DNA of 64,000 nt from CAMQVM01 sp044433365 (GTDB lineage Bacteria > Bacteroidota > Bacteroidia > Bacteroidales > Rikenellaceae), in assembly GCA_044433365.1 (NCBI GenBank), contig JAWXTR010000002.1, positions 1-64,000 on the forward strand, given 5' to 3'. Made by a program: the position numbers and the translations under genes. Of this stretch, positions 51,857 to 60,745 are shown one piece after another. Below the pieces are notes generated by a model. The model searched no databases, was not told where the DNA came from, and saw nothing but the letters and a program-made list of their open reading frames with translations. How positions within the stretch are numbered: position 1 is the stretch's first letter; each line of letters starts with the position of its first letter.

Positions 51857-53416
51857 TTAGTTTTTAGCTAGTTTACCAACAGAAAGAATAGCTGAACAAT
51901 TCACGTTAGCAATATTTTTTGCTACACCCGTTGTAGAGTCAATCTCATAAAGTACAGGAGAGCTATTTTCAGTAGATGTAATACCTACATAAGCTTTACC
52001 ATCTTCGAAGAATGGATTGCGACTTACAGCAGAGATTGTTGTAGGCTCTGGTTGACCAGTAACAGCAATTGCAGTTTGTGCAGCTGCATCTACAATATAA
52101 TATTTGTAGTTTACACCCGAAGTATATTGAACATTTGCATCGTTATAAGCTTGAACTAGGAATTTAGAACCTGAGCCATCGATATGGTAGCAAGTAAGGA
52201 AAGAACGGTTGCCCATTGCTGATTCAACATCAAATACGCCATTTACACCATAGCTCTCGTCAAGGCTTGTTGCTCCTTTTTTAATACGCATTACAGATGC
52301 AGAGTGTGTTCCAGCTGATTTGTAAAGTAGACCATCGCCAATTACGTTGTTATTTAAGTCTGCGTGTTGTTTTACAGTCTCTTTAGTGTCGTCGCTATAA
52401 AGCACTACACCAGCACCTGCATAGATACGCTCATTTCCTGGAGAGAAGATATAGATATTCTCATCATCATCAGCATGAATTGTAGGGTATTGAGTAGATG
52501 ACTGACGACCACAAGCTGGCGACATTCTATCGTCGGTAATAACAGTAGGTTTTGCAGTTGATAAATCGTCACCATCTTGGAAAATTGCTACATGAAATTG
52601 ATTTGGGAATGGAGTTGTTGGAATCTCACCTGGTTTAAACGAACCAGAACCACTTCCACCCCAACCAGACGATACATAGTTTAAGTACTCTGCACTACTT
52701 CCGTAGTATGATGTAGAAGTTGACTCAAAATCAGAAGAATATTTAGTTGTACCATAAGCAGTAGCACCCATAGCGTAAACCGAAACATATAGATTACCAT
52801 CCGACTCAGCAAAACCAGCAAAGTTTACATACTCGCCAGTACCTAAGTAGTTGTCAGCCTCAAAATCTGAATACTTAGCGATACCTGTTTTAGAGTCGTA
52901 ACGAGCAATTTGCATATAACGAGGATAAACTTCTGTACCATAGAATGGTTCGTAAACGCCTGTCGACGAATTTGTCCATGAGTTTGAAGCCGATGTGACA
53001 ACCTCATCACCCCAAGTGCCATAAGTTGTAAAACGGTAGCTTTCGTACTCTAATCCAAGTACTGGTTTTGTGTCGCCCATTTCGTAAGTCTCCATTGGTA
53101 CAGGGTCGCCATCGTTATATTTTAGACCAAATACACGGCTGTTTTTGTAGAAATACCATTGTGCACTTGTAAGGTCGGTTTCAACTCCCGAACCTAATAC
53201 TGATAAATCCTCACTACCTAACTGATCGGTATAAAGAAGATAATCGGCACCATCTGTAGTACTTACCGCTACTACATATTTGCTAACTGTCGATTCAGTT
53301 GTACCGTCGTCGTTACCGCCTGAATTTGTCGACTCATTTTCTTTGTTACACGAAATAGATAGTGCTAAAGCTGCCATAGCACAAAAAAGTGATTTAAATA
53401 GATACTTTTTTTTCAT
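51857..53416 (-). CDS. DUF4374 lipoprotein (XusB-like)
   Basis: A 519-aa lipoprotein (signal ends ALALSISC, Cys23) with a Gly/Asp/Glu linker. The body has the repeated strand patterns of a beta-propeller: YVVAVSTTDGADYLLYTDQL, GEYVNFAGFAESDGNLYVSV, MSPACGRQSSTQYPTIHADD, GVNGVFDVESAMGNRSFLTC and KAYVGITSTENSSPVLYEID. DUF4374 includes XusB of Bacteroides thetaiotaomicron, a surface lipoprotein that binds enterobactin-type siderophores and works with the TonB receptor XusA. Here the receptor gene is 23 bp upstream. The ligand is inferred from family and context. Confidence 0.86.
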   Translation of the reverse strand: MKKKYLFKSLFCAMAALALSISCNKENESTNSGGNDDGTTESTVSKYVVAVSTTDGADYLLYTDQLGSEDLSVLGSGVETDLTSAQWYFYKNSRVFGLKYNDGDPVPMETYEMGDTKPVLGLEYESYRFTTYGTWGDEVVTSASNSWTNSSTGVYEPFYGTEVYPRYMQIARYDSKTGIAKYSDFEADNYLGTGEYVNFAGFAESDGNLYVSVYAMGATAYGTTKYSSDFESTSTSYYGSSAEYLNYVSSGWGGSGSGSFKPGEIPTTPFPNQFHVAIFQDGDDLSTAKPTVITDDRMSPACGRQSSTQYPTIHADDDENIYIFSPGNERIYAGAGVVLYSDDTKETVKQHADLNNNVIGDGLLYKSAGTHSASVMRIKKGATSLDESYGVNGVFDVESAMGNRSFLTCYHIDGSGSKFLVQAYNDANVQYTSGVNYKYYIVDAAAQTAIAVTGQPEPTTISAVSRNPFFEDGKAYVGITSTENSSPVLYEIDSTTGVAKNIANVNCSAILSVGKLAKN

Positions 53417-53439
53417 TGTTTAGTTTTTTTAATATTATT

Positions 53440-55926
53440 TTAATTATTACTTCCGATATTGATTCTTACTTTTCCATAAAATGCTCTTCCAGCCTTTTGC
53501 AGGCTAAAATTATCATACAACATAGCATTCGAAATATTTTTGCACTCTACCGAAAAGTTATATTTTCCACCTTTTATAACATAATGTAAAGCTATATTGT
53601 GTGACCACTGCGTAGGAACATATTTTTTGGTGTCTTTGTCGCCATAATCTTCCCAATATAGAGGAAACTCATGTTGGTAAAACAGATCGTAAGCTGCATA
53701 AAAATGATCATCTTTGCTAACCACATCGTAAAAATTGATACGACCATCTGCATTTGCATATAGATATGGTTCGTTTGGCATACGTTGACCATAGGTTGTG
53801 CTTGCGTATCCTGTCGTAATATCTAATGGCTCATTATCACGTGAGTTAAGTGCATTAACATTTGCACCAACAGAGAATAGTCGACCATAATCGTAGTTGA
53901 ATGTTGCGTTCCAACCTTTTGTCTTTACATTTCCATGATTTACCGAAGATGCCGACTCACCATCTGAGCTAACAACACGACGAATAAAATTTTTTGAGTC
54001 GCAATATATTACTCCACCACCTAAAGTTGCATTGTGTTTACCAAATAGTTTACTGTACGATAGGTTAATATTATAGTTATCACTACTTTCAGGTTCAAGA
54101 GTAACATTTCCAAGCTCTAGGTCGCTATCACCAAAAAGTTCGGTGGTGGTAGGTAGACGATATGCCAACTCGTAAGATAATTTTGCTTGGAAACCGTCCA
54201 AAAAGAATATTGTCCCAGCTGCACCATATCCAAAGTAGCCATTTGTCTCATTTCTCTCCGATCTTACTCCCTCTGTATCGTAGGTTACTCCATCATTGCT
54301 CTGCATATAATGTTTGCCAAATAATTGAGCATTAAATAGGTCATTAAATTTATACATATACGAAAGACCTGTCAAACCTTTAGTTGTATATTGAGGCTCT
54401 GCATAATCGCTATAATTTGTTCCTGATTCTGCCGAGCGAGTATTTCTTGATGTACTATTTAGGGTGTAGTTTAAAGCAATTCTTTGACTTTCAGAGATTG
54501 AGTATGAAGCATTAGCATTTGTATTAAAGCTATTCTGTGTAGTCTCTCTAAAAGTATAACTTCGAGCCGAACCTTTATATTGAGTATCTCCAAACCAGTT
54601 GTAAGCATATACAGTTGTATCGACTACATGTGTTATCCCGTAATTATAGTTTGCATTTGCTTTAAACGACAAGCCTTTTGTTAAGAAATCTTTCTTCATA
54701 TATTGCAATGTTGGTATTACAGAATAACCCTCGTTGTGTCTATCTCCATAAACCACTTTCTGACGTGTTCCTGTCTGAACTTCACGATAGAATTTTGCAT
54801 AATTTACACTTAAATTAATTATATCAGCCCAACTCTTATCTCTAAATCCAATCTCACCAATAATCGCTTCATTGTGGTAGGTGTCGTTAAAACGCTCTAC
54901 CGTGTAAATATCGGTTGGAGTATACGAAGCCGAACCATTAAATATGGTTACTGTATTGTCAATCTTGTAGTTATTGTCCGAATAGTTTTGATATGCGTTA
55001 ATCTTATATTGCAAACCATTATCTAATCTATTAGTAAATGTAATATTGCTACGATGTGTGTTAAACGAACCATAAGAGTAGGATGCGTCTAAATTCCAAC
55101 CGCTTTTATCCTTATCTTTAGTCACAATGTTAATAACTCCACCAAGCGCATCAGAACCAAACTCAATAGGTACAACACCTGTGTATACCTCAATACGCTC
55201 AGCATAATTTGCAGGAATATTGTTTAGCGAGAAAGCACTATTGCCACTCTGTAAAATTCCATCTACAAATATCTTTACATGGCTACCAGAGAAGCCATTT
55301 AGACTAATTTTTGCATCGCTGCCCACACCGCCCGACTCACGAATACGCACACCGTTAGCTTTCGAAAGAACATCTGTTAAATTGGCTGTTGTATTTCTTA
55401 AATCATCAATAGCCATTGCCTGAACATTATAAGATAGCTTATTGACCTTTGCGCTATTGCTCTCACCTCTTACGATTACCTCATTGATGTTAATTGACGA
55501 AGGAGTTATTGTAATATTATTTTCTATTGGTTGATTCTCAATGGTTATCATCTGCTCAAAAGGTTCGAAACCCATAATATTTACAGAAAGTTTGTACTCC
55601 CCAGATGGAAGATTTAATGTATATGCTCCATCACTATCGGTTATTGCTGCATATTTCGACCCATCGCCTACAAATACTACTGCTGATGGCACCGCCTCTT
55701 TATTCTCGTTAGAGGTGACGACTCCATATAGCTGAGTTCTTTTGTTATGATTATCAGTGTTATAGGCGTAAATATTTAAGGAAAACAACACAAGTAGGAT
55801 TGATAATAGAAGTTTTGAGGTAATACTACCCCTAAAATTAGAGATTATTATCTGTTGATAACCATACCCTTTTTTATTGAGAGTAATAGTCGAAAATAGC
55901 AATTTAAAAATGCAAAAAAAATTCAT
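53440..55926 (-). CDS. TonB-dependent outer-membrane receptor (XusA-like)
   Basis: An 828-aa receptor. After a long N-terminus the probable signal is SKLLLSILLVLFSLNIYAYN (about 37-56), so the true start may be a later non-ATG codon. Then come a carboxypeptidase-like sandwich (LYGVVTSNENKEAVPSAVVF), the plug (NEVIVRGESNSAKVNKLSYN, NIPANYAERIEVYTGVVPIE, FGSDALGGVINIVTK) and a barrel to AFYGKVRINIGSN. It leads a three-gene unit with a DUF4374 lipoprotein and a reductase-like membrane protein, the layout of the xus xenosiderophore locus. It probably imports a ferric siderophore, and iron (Fur) control is expected but no Fur box was confirmed. Confidence 0.86.
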   Translation of the reverse strand: MNFFCIFKLLFSTITLNKKGYGYQQIIISNFRGSITSKLLLSILLVLFSLNIYAYNTDNHNKRTQLYGVVTSNENKEAVPSAVVFVGDGSKYAAITDSDGAYTLNLPSGEYKLSVNIMGFEPFEQMITIENQPIENNITITPSSININEVIVRGESNSAKVNKLSYNVQAMAIDDLRNTTANLTDVLSKANGVRIRESGGVGSDAKISLNGFSGSHVKIFVDGILQSGNSAFSLNNIPANYAERIEVYTGVVPIEFGSDALGGVINIVTKDKDKSGWNLDASYSYGSFNTHRSNITFTNRLDNGLQYKINAYQNYSDNNYKIDNTVTIFNGSASYTPTDIYTVERFNDTYHNEAIIGEIGFRDKSWADIINLSVNYAKFYREVQTGTRQKVVYGDRHNEGYSVIPTLQYMKKDFLTKGLSFKANANYNYGITHVVDTTVYAYNWFGDTQYKGSARSYTFRETTQNSFNTNANASYSISESQRIALNYTLNSTSRNTRSAESGTNYSDYAEPQYTTKGLTGLSYMYKFNDLFNAQLFGKHYMQSNDGVTYDTEGVRSERNETNGYFGYGAAGTIFFLDGFQAKLSYELAYRLPTTTELFGDSDLELGNVTLEPESSDNYNINLSYSKLFGKHNATLGGGVIYCDSKNFIRRVVSSDGESASSVNHGNVKTKGWNATFNYDYGRLFSVGANVNALNSRDNEPLDITTGYASTTYGQRMPNEPYLYANADGRINFYDVVSKDDHFYAAYDLFYQHEFPLYWEDYGDKDTKKYVPTQWSHNIALHYVIKGGKYNFSVECKNISNAMLYDNFSLQKAGRAFYGKVRINIGSNN

Positions 55927-56213
55927 ATACGTTCTTATTTTTCTAGTAAATCTTTCGAGTGCAAAATTATGGATTATCTAAATGCACAACAATAACAGAT
56001 AATAGCTAAAAAAGTAGGAAATAAGAGGGTGGCAGTAACAAAATATTGCTACTACTCCAAAATTTTGGGATTTTATAGGCGTATTCGCAAAACCCCTTTT
56101 GCGGATATGCCGCACAATTTTCTCTGAAAATTGTGCGCTCAGTGGTCTCGAAGAGCCACTAAAAGCGTGTTTTTGTTCACTTTTTCTAAAAAAGTGTAAA
56201 ATATAGTTTTTTT

Positions 56214-56420
56214 ATTACCTCTATTTTTGCACTTTTGTGCAAAAATAAGTAGGGTAAAATAATTATTGGTGTATTTTTAAAAGTGCTATTGGAGATGAGA
56301 TTTTTTGCTATTGAATCGAAAATATAGTGGTTCTATATTGAGATTTAATAGTGAAAAATATCGCTCCAAGAGTGCTATTAAGAATATGGCAATAATTGTT
56401 TTACACTACTTAGAGGTAAT
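56214..56420. terminator. Terminator-like hairpin split by a MITE
   Basis: The left arm ATTACCTCTATTTTTGCAC (56214-56232), loop TTTT and first part of the right arm GTGCAAAAATA lie before the MITE; the remaining AGAGGTAAT lies after it (56412-56420). Removing the MITE and one TA gives a perfect 19-bp stem. It resembles the intact hairpin at 50307. Confidence 0.85.
56246..56412 (+). mobile_element. MITE copy 6 (complete), inside a hairpin arm
   Basis: A 163-bp element with TA on both sides, of the GGAGATGAG/GAATCG subfamily. It is inserted in the right arm of the hairpin at 56214-56420. Because the uninterrupted hairpin would be perfect, this copy independently defines the element ends and the TA duplication. 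Confidence 0.95.
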
Positions 56421-56459
56421 TTTAAAAGAAAATTATACTATTACTCAGCAAAAAAAGTG

Positions 56460-56574
56460 GGTGACCCACAATCAGAAATCCAGACCATCACCCCTGCTCA
56501 CAAACGTTATGAGTGGGGGTATTGGTCTGGATTGTGTAATTTTAAGTAAATTTATTTACTTTTGGGTCATTCTC
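56460..56574 (+). repeat. Double-hairpin element, copy B
   Basis: Outer arms GGGTGACCCA and TTTTGGGTCATTCTC match copy A at 43472. The inner stem is AATCCAGACCATCACCCC paired with GGGGGTATTGGTCTGGATT. The loop reads TCACAAACGTTATGA against TCACAGAGCTTATGG in copy A. AATTTTAAG follows the stem in both. Confidence 0.68.
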
Positions 56575-56609
56575 CATACAATATATTGTGAATAAATTTA
56601 AGGGAATTT

Positions 56610-57383
56610 TTAAAAGGTCCAAACCCAAATATCCTCACTAGATAGCTCATCGTTGAAAGTGTAGCCACTCCACTCAAATTTCTTTAACTCCTCAGAGTTT
56701 TCGATACCATTTTCGACCATATATTTAATCATCTCACCACGAGCCATTTTTGTATAAATCACAACCTGACGGAGTTTATCACCTTTATATTGCAGAAATT
56801 GAATATCAATAACTCTTACCGCTTTTCGCACCTCTTTCCAATGAAATGCCCTCTGTTCCTCTTTTGAAGCAAGATATATTAACTCTCCACCACTACATTT
56901 TACATCCTCAATCAATGTTTGAGTTTGATAATCTCGCCAAAACATATCTACACGCTCATCGCTATAGCTAAGCCTAACAAACCCCTCCATTCTATACGGT
57001 TTTATCGCATCAAAAGGGCGAAGTAGTCCGTAAAGAAGAGAGCTAATACGCACATTTTTTTGCAGATAATCGCTCTGTTTTAAACTATAACCTACCTTTA
57101 ATTTAAAATGTTTATAAACCACTCCATCATAACTTTCAACAGCTGCAACAGATAGTTGATTACTATCAAAAAAGGTGGCAAAACGCTCTTTTAGCTCCTT
57201 TGCTATAGAAGGACTAATCTTAAATATAGTTTTAAGCTCCTCTGTAGAGTATGGTAGCATTTTTGAAATAATGCTATTTGTCTGATTTAAAAATCGTGGC
57301 TCTGTAGGCTCTATTTTTTTGCCACTAGATATTATTTCAGTGGCTGAGAGCATTGTTTTTGCAGGTGAGATAAGTGCTATCAT
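56610..57383 (-). CDS. yaaA: Peroxide stress protein YaaA
   Basis: A 257-aa cytoplasmic DNA-binding protein of the YaaA family, which lowers free iron during peroxide stress. It begins MIALISPAKTM, as family members do, and has QLSVAAVESYDGVVYKHFKL, LYGLLRPFDAIKPYRMEG, LIYLASKEEQRA and YTKMARGEMIKYMVENGIE. Length is standard. It is next to the putative iron-uptake operon on the same strand but separated by 683 bp of repeats, so a link is only suggestive. Confidence 0.93.
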   Translation of the reverse strand: MIALISPAKTMLSATEIISSGKKIEPTEPRFLNQTNSIISKMLPYSTEELKTIFKISPSIAKELKERFATFFDSNQLSVAAVESYDGVVYKHFKLKVGYSLKQSDYLQKNVRISSLLYGLLRPFDAIKPYRMEGFVRLSYSDERVDMFWRDYQTQTLIEDVKCSGGELIYLASKEEQRAFHWKEVRKAVRVIDIQFLQYKGDKLRQVVIYTKMARGEMIKYMVENGIENSEELKKFEWSGYTFNDELSSEDIWVWTF

Positions 57384-57532
57384 AAAATTATTTTTTGAGA
57401 AGTTCCTTTTCTTTTAATATAACAAAAATAGTTCAAATTTTACAACTTCACAAAAAAAGAAAATCAGTGGCATGCCCTTTGATATAAATAATGTTTGTAA
57501 TAGTATCCTATCAAGGGGAAAAATTTAAGATT

Positions 57533-58342
57533 ATGGAAATGAGAGAAGATGACAATTTATGGCAAAAAGAGCAAGTTGAAGCTCTTTTAAATTCAATTGA
57601 AACTGGCGATAAAGAGCCAGCAAGCTATATCGACGGTGAAAAGTTTAAGCAACACAACCTTTCAGCAGCCGATGGAATTGCAGGGTTTGGGGCGATGTTA
57701 GAGTCGCTTTCCGACTATAATGAGATGACAAAAGTGGATATTATAAGGATGTTTTGCGATGGCGATTATGTCGTGGCACACACCGACTACAATCTTTTTG
57801 GTGAAAAGGTTGGATTTGATATTTTCCGTTATGAAGATGGAAAAATAGTAGAACATTGGGATAATTTACAAGAAAAACCCGAAAATGCAAACCCTAGTGG
57901 TCGCACTATGACCTCTGGACGAACAGAGATTATAGATTTCGATAAAAGCAATGAAAATAAGGCACTTATCGAAAAATTTGCAAACGAGATATTAGTTGCA
58001 GGTAAATTTGAGAATATAGTTGACTATTTCGAGGGCAACACCTATATTCAACATAATCCAAATATCGGCGATGGTCTTGCTGCTTTTTCAGATGCAGTAA
58101 AAACGATGACAGAGAATGGAGTTGTGATGAAATTCGATAAGATTCATAAAATTTTGGGAGAGGGTAATTTTGTACTGCTTATCTCTGAGGGGTTATTTGG
58201 TAAAAATGGAGGCAAACCAACCTCATTCTACGATCTTTTCCGTATAGATGGTGGAAAAATAGCAGAACACTGGGATGTAGTCGAGACAATCCTCGAACAA
58301 TCTAAGCGCAAAAACAGTAATGATAAATTTGGCTTTGAGTAG
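57533..58342 (+). CDS. Tandem SnoaL-like (NTF2 fold) protein
   Basis: A 269-aa protein made of two NTF2-like repeats of about 125 residues. The first has SYIDGEKFKQHNLSAADGIA and GFDIFRYEDGKIVEHWDNLQ; the second has TYIQHNPNIGDGLAAFSDAV and FYDLFRIDGGKIAEHWDVVE. Each unit carries the His and Asp positions of the SnoaL-like pocket. Such proteins in Bacteroidota are often predicted polyketide-cyclase-like enzymes of unknown substrate. I chose ATG 57533, which follows an AAGGGGA box; ATG 57491 would add 14 residues. It is monocistronic. Confidence 0.8.
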   Translation: MEMREDDNLWQKEQVEALLNSIETGDKEPASYIDGEKFKQHNLSAADGIAGFGAMLESLSDYNEMTKVDIIRMFCDGDYVVAHTDYNLFGEKVGFDIFRYEDGKIVEHWDNLQEKPENANPSGRTMTSGRTEIIDFDKSNENKALIEKFANEILVAGKFENIVDYFEGNTYIQHNPNIGDGLAAFSDAVKTMTENGVVMKFDKIHKILGEGNFVLLISEGLFGKNGGKPTSFYDLFRIDGGKIAEHWDVVETILEQSKRKNSNDKFGFE

Positions 58343-58366
58343 ACAAAAACAAGATACCACAAAAAT

Positions 58367-58441
58367 AATTGGAGTTCTAAACCCAATTTTAGAACTCCAA
58401 TTGAAAAAATATATATGTGAGAGAATTTTTAGAATTTCCCT
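58367..58441. repeat. GGGAGTTCTAA-type inverted repeats
   Basis: TTGGAGTTCTAAACCCAATT pairs with AATTTTAGAACTCCAATT to give a compact hairpin (58370-58403), followed by a half-site GAATTTTTAGAATTTCCCTT. It lies in the convergent spacer between the SnoaL-like gene and susD and may end both transcripts. Confidence 0.65.
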
Positions 58442-58446
58442 TAATT

Positions 58447-60525
58447 CTATTGCTCAGCAGTTGCACCTGCCTCAAGTGGCCAATAAGGATTTTGATAGAT
58501 TGGCGATGTTGAGTAGTCGGCATTGTCAGATGTAAGCATCATGTGTTCTAGCTCAATAGGATATAGATAGTGAGCCATTCTCCAAGTTAGACCGCTATAT
58601 CCAATTTGTGCAGGATATTTTCGGTATGGTCTAAGATAATTACTTTCATCAGGACTTGAAACAGTAGAACTTAAACTACCATCATAGATTAAATAATCTC
58701 GCATTAAAATACCATAATCTTGGTCATTTTGATCATATAACGCTTCGTTATCACAATTCCATAGTTTCATACCTTGAATATGGTAAGGATTATCAATAAG
58801 CTGATCCATTGATCTCCAACGACATAAGTCCATATAGCGTAGACCCTCATTAAAGAACTCATTTCTACGCTCTTTACGGATTGCAAATAGAGTTTTGTCG
58901 GTAATCACCTGACCAGCAGAGTATGCACCCCAATCAGTCTCAGCCTCTTTACTCATATCTATAGCATTGATTGTAGCATCGATAGTACCGGCTTTAATGC
59001 CAGCACGAGTTCTGATAGCCTCCCAATAAGAATCAACATTTCCACCTCTTGAACCATAAAGCATTACGTAAGCCTCCATATAGTTTAGCATTGCTTCTGT
59101 AGAGCGGAAAGATGGACATGCTGCCGTAGAGCTAGTTGTTGATATATAATCTTGCGCACCATCAAAATTACCACCTTTGCGACACATATATCCTGTTGTT
59201 GCAGCATTTGACCAATAGATAGGAGGGGCATTTCTCTCTACAGGTTTTTCACACACATCAATATTTGTTAAAGCATTAAGCTGATTTGGTGATTTGAAGA
59301 AGATAGCTACACGATTATCACGATCTGGACTCTGCTCTGTACCATTATCACCTAGACGAACTTTTAATAAATCACCTTCACCATCCTCTATTGTGAATAG
59401 AGAACCTGAAGCATAATAAGGTAGACCATTTACATCTAAGAATGAAAGAGCCAAACTACGGGTTGCACCATTAGATAGATTTACATTGTTAACACAATGT
59501 ACAGTTTTATGTACAAATCCTAAACCAGAGTTATAGGCTCTCCAAAGTAGAATCTCAGGATAACCCGACATATCTGTATCGCCAAACATATTGAAAAATT
59601 CATTGTTTTCAGATGTTGACTGAGGATAAATACCCGAATTTTCAGTTAAAACAACTTTACTTGCTAGTGCATCAGCAGCTTCGATAGCCTCTTTTAAGAA
59701 AAACTCGACCTCTGCACTAATACTTCCAGATTCAGCATATAGAGTTCTACCTACATTATAATCCATTGCACTACCAGGCCAGCCTGTGCCACCAGGTACA
59801 AATGCTGTACCCTCAAAATATCTCTCCCAACACGCTTCAAAAAGAGCAACTCTCGATTTTAGAAGCTGCGCCATCGATTTAGAAAGAAGATTGCGTGCAT
59901 TACCATCTAACGACTCTTCGCCCATTAATTCAATAGCCTTATCTAGGTCGCTAAGGATAAAGCGAGCCACCTCATTACGTGGTCTACGCTCACTTGCAAG
60001 CTCGAGGATTTCGAAATCTGTCTCCAACACCTCTTCTACGATTGGGTAGTCACCAACGTTTTGAAGTTTGTCGAAGTAGGCATAGGCTCTAAAGAAATAG
60101 CCCTCACCAATATGGTGCTCTATCTCACTTTCACTTCCTGAAATCTCGCCTGCCTCATATTTTGCTAAAGCTTGCTCCAAAAAGTAGTTTGCTTTATATA
60201 TTTTAGTAAAATCCCAAGCATCACTACCCTCGGTTGTTACCTGCCAATACCCTGCAATATTTCTATCTTGTGGTGTGGTATGAGCAGTATTATCTGTACC
60301 TGCATCGCTTTTCCATAATCCATAAGTATTTCCACTTCCGTGCTCTGGAAGCCATTCATATAGTGGCATTAAATAGGCTAAAAGTTGTGAAGCATCTGTA
60401 AAATAACTCTCAGGTGTTACGAACGATTCTGGTTCAATCTCCAAAAAATTATTACAAGATGTTACCCCTGAGCTAACAATCCCAGCAGCTGTTAATATCG
60501 TAATATATTTAAAAATTCTTTTCAT
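58447..60525 (-). CDS. SusD/RagB-family nutrient-binding lipoprotein
   Basis: A 692-aa surface lipoprotein (signal GIVSSGVTSC, Cys24, then NNFLEIEPESF), longer than typical SusD (about 550). Family features are FVTPESYFTDASQLLAYLMP, IGEGYFFRAYAYFDKLQNVG (the TPR-like helix), NEVARFILSDLDKAIELMGE and the C-terminal IRKERRNEFFNEGLRYMDLC, ending with NPYWPLEA. SusD caps the SusC transporter and helps bind glycan. It follows susC on the same strand, but with an unusual 220-bp gap filled by a dispersed repeat. The substrate is unknown, and no glycosidase is adjacent within the window. Confidence 0.92.
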   Translation of the reverse strand: MKRIFKYITILTAAGIVSSGVTSCNNFLEIEPESFVTPESYFTDASQLLAYLMPLYEWLPEHGSGNTYGLWKSDAGTDNTAHTTPQDRNIAGYWQVTTEGSDAWDFTKIYKANYFLEQALAKYEAGEISGSESEIEHHIGEGYFFRAYAYFDKLQNVGDYPIVEEVLETDFEILELASERRPRNEVARFILSDLDKAIELMGEESLDGNARNLLSKSMAQLLKSRVALFEACWERYFEGTAFVPGGTGWPGSAMDYNVGRTLYAESGSISAEVEFFLKEAIEAADALASKVVLTENSGIYPQSTSENNEFFNMFGDTDMSGYPEILLWRAYNSGLGFVHKTVHCVNNVNLSNGATRSLALSFLDVNGLPYYASGSLFTIEDGEGDLLKVRLGDNGTEQSPDRDNRVAIFFKSPNQLNALTNIDVCEKPVERNAPPIYWSNAATTGYMCRKGGNFDGAQDYISTTSSTAACPSFRSTEAMLNYMEAYVMLYGSRGGNVDSYWEAIRTRAGIKAGTIDATINAIDMSKEAETDWGAYSAGQVITDKTLFAIRKERRNEFFNEGLRYMDLCRWRSMDQLIDNPYHIQGMKLWNCDNEALYDQNDQDYGILMRDYLIYDGSLSSTVSSPDESNYLRPYRKYPAQIGYSGLTWRMAHYLYPIELEHMMLTSDNADYSTSPIYQNPYWPLEAGATAEQ

Positions 60526-60547
60526 ATTATTTATTTTTTAATTTGTT

Positions 60548-60729
60548 ACGTCAATAAAGGTTTGAAGAACCTTCTTCCGCTTTTTGCGAGCGGAGCGAAG
60601 CCGTGAGTGAAAACGAACGATTTTTGCCAGCCCTTTGGGCGTGCTTTTTCTAAAAAAGCATTAACAAAAGTTATTTTTTATAACTCGAGTTGCAAAAATA
60701 ACTCGAAAATTTCAAACCTTTATTCGCAT
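60548..60729 (-). repeat. Dispersed element bounded by inverted GCGAATAAAGGTTTGAA, copy 3 (short)
   Basis: The ends are GTCAATAAAGGTTTGAAG and TTTCAAACCTTTATTCGCAT. The 180-bp body has GCTTTTTGCGAGCGGAGCG, GCCCTTTGGGCGTGC and paired TAACTCGAGTTGCAAAAATA parts, related to the right part of copies 1 and 2. It occupies almost the whole spacer between susC and susD. Confidence 0.7.
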
Positions 60730-60745
60730 TTGTTATATATAACTA

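Larger units (their letters stand above)
55927..56609. other. Spacer with hairpins, MITE and double-hairpin element; no gene
   Basis: 683 bp between the receptor and yaaA. It holds a hairpin GCACAATTTTCTCTGAAAAT with its partner (about 56112-56140), AGTGGTCTCGAAGAGCCACT just after it, the hairpin at 56214 split by the MITE at 56246, and the double-hairpin element at 56460. A long open frame across the MITE (56305-56595) is not considered a gene. Confidence 0.8.

Noticed and set aside
56305..56595. 96-codon frame
   Set aside because: It runs through a MITE and a hairpin element, so it is a chance frame of repeat DNA.
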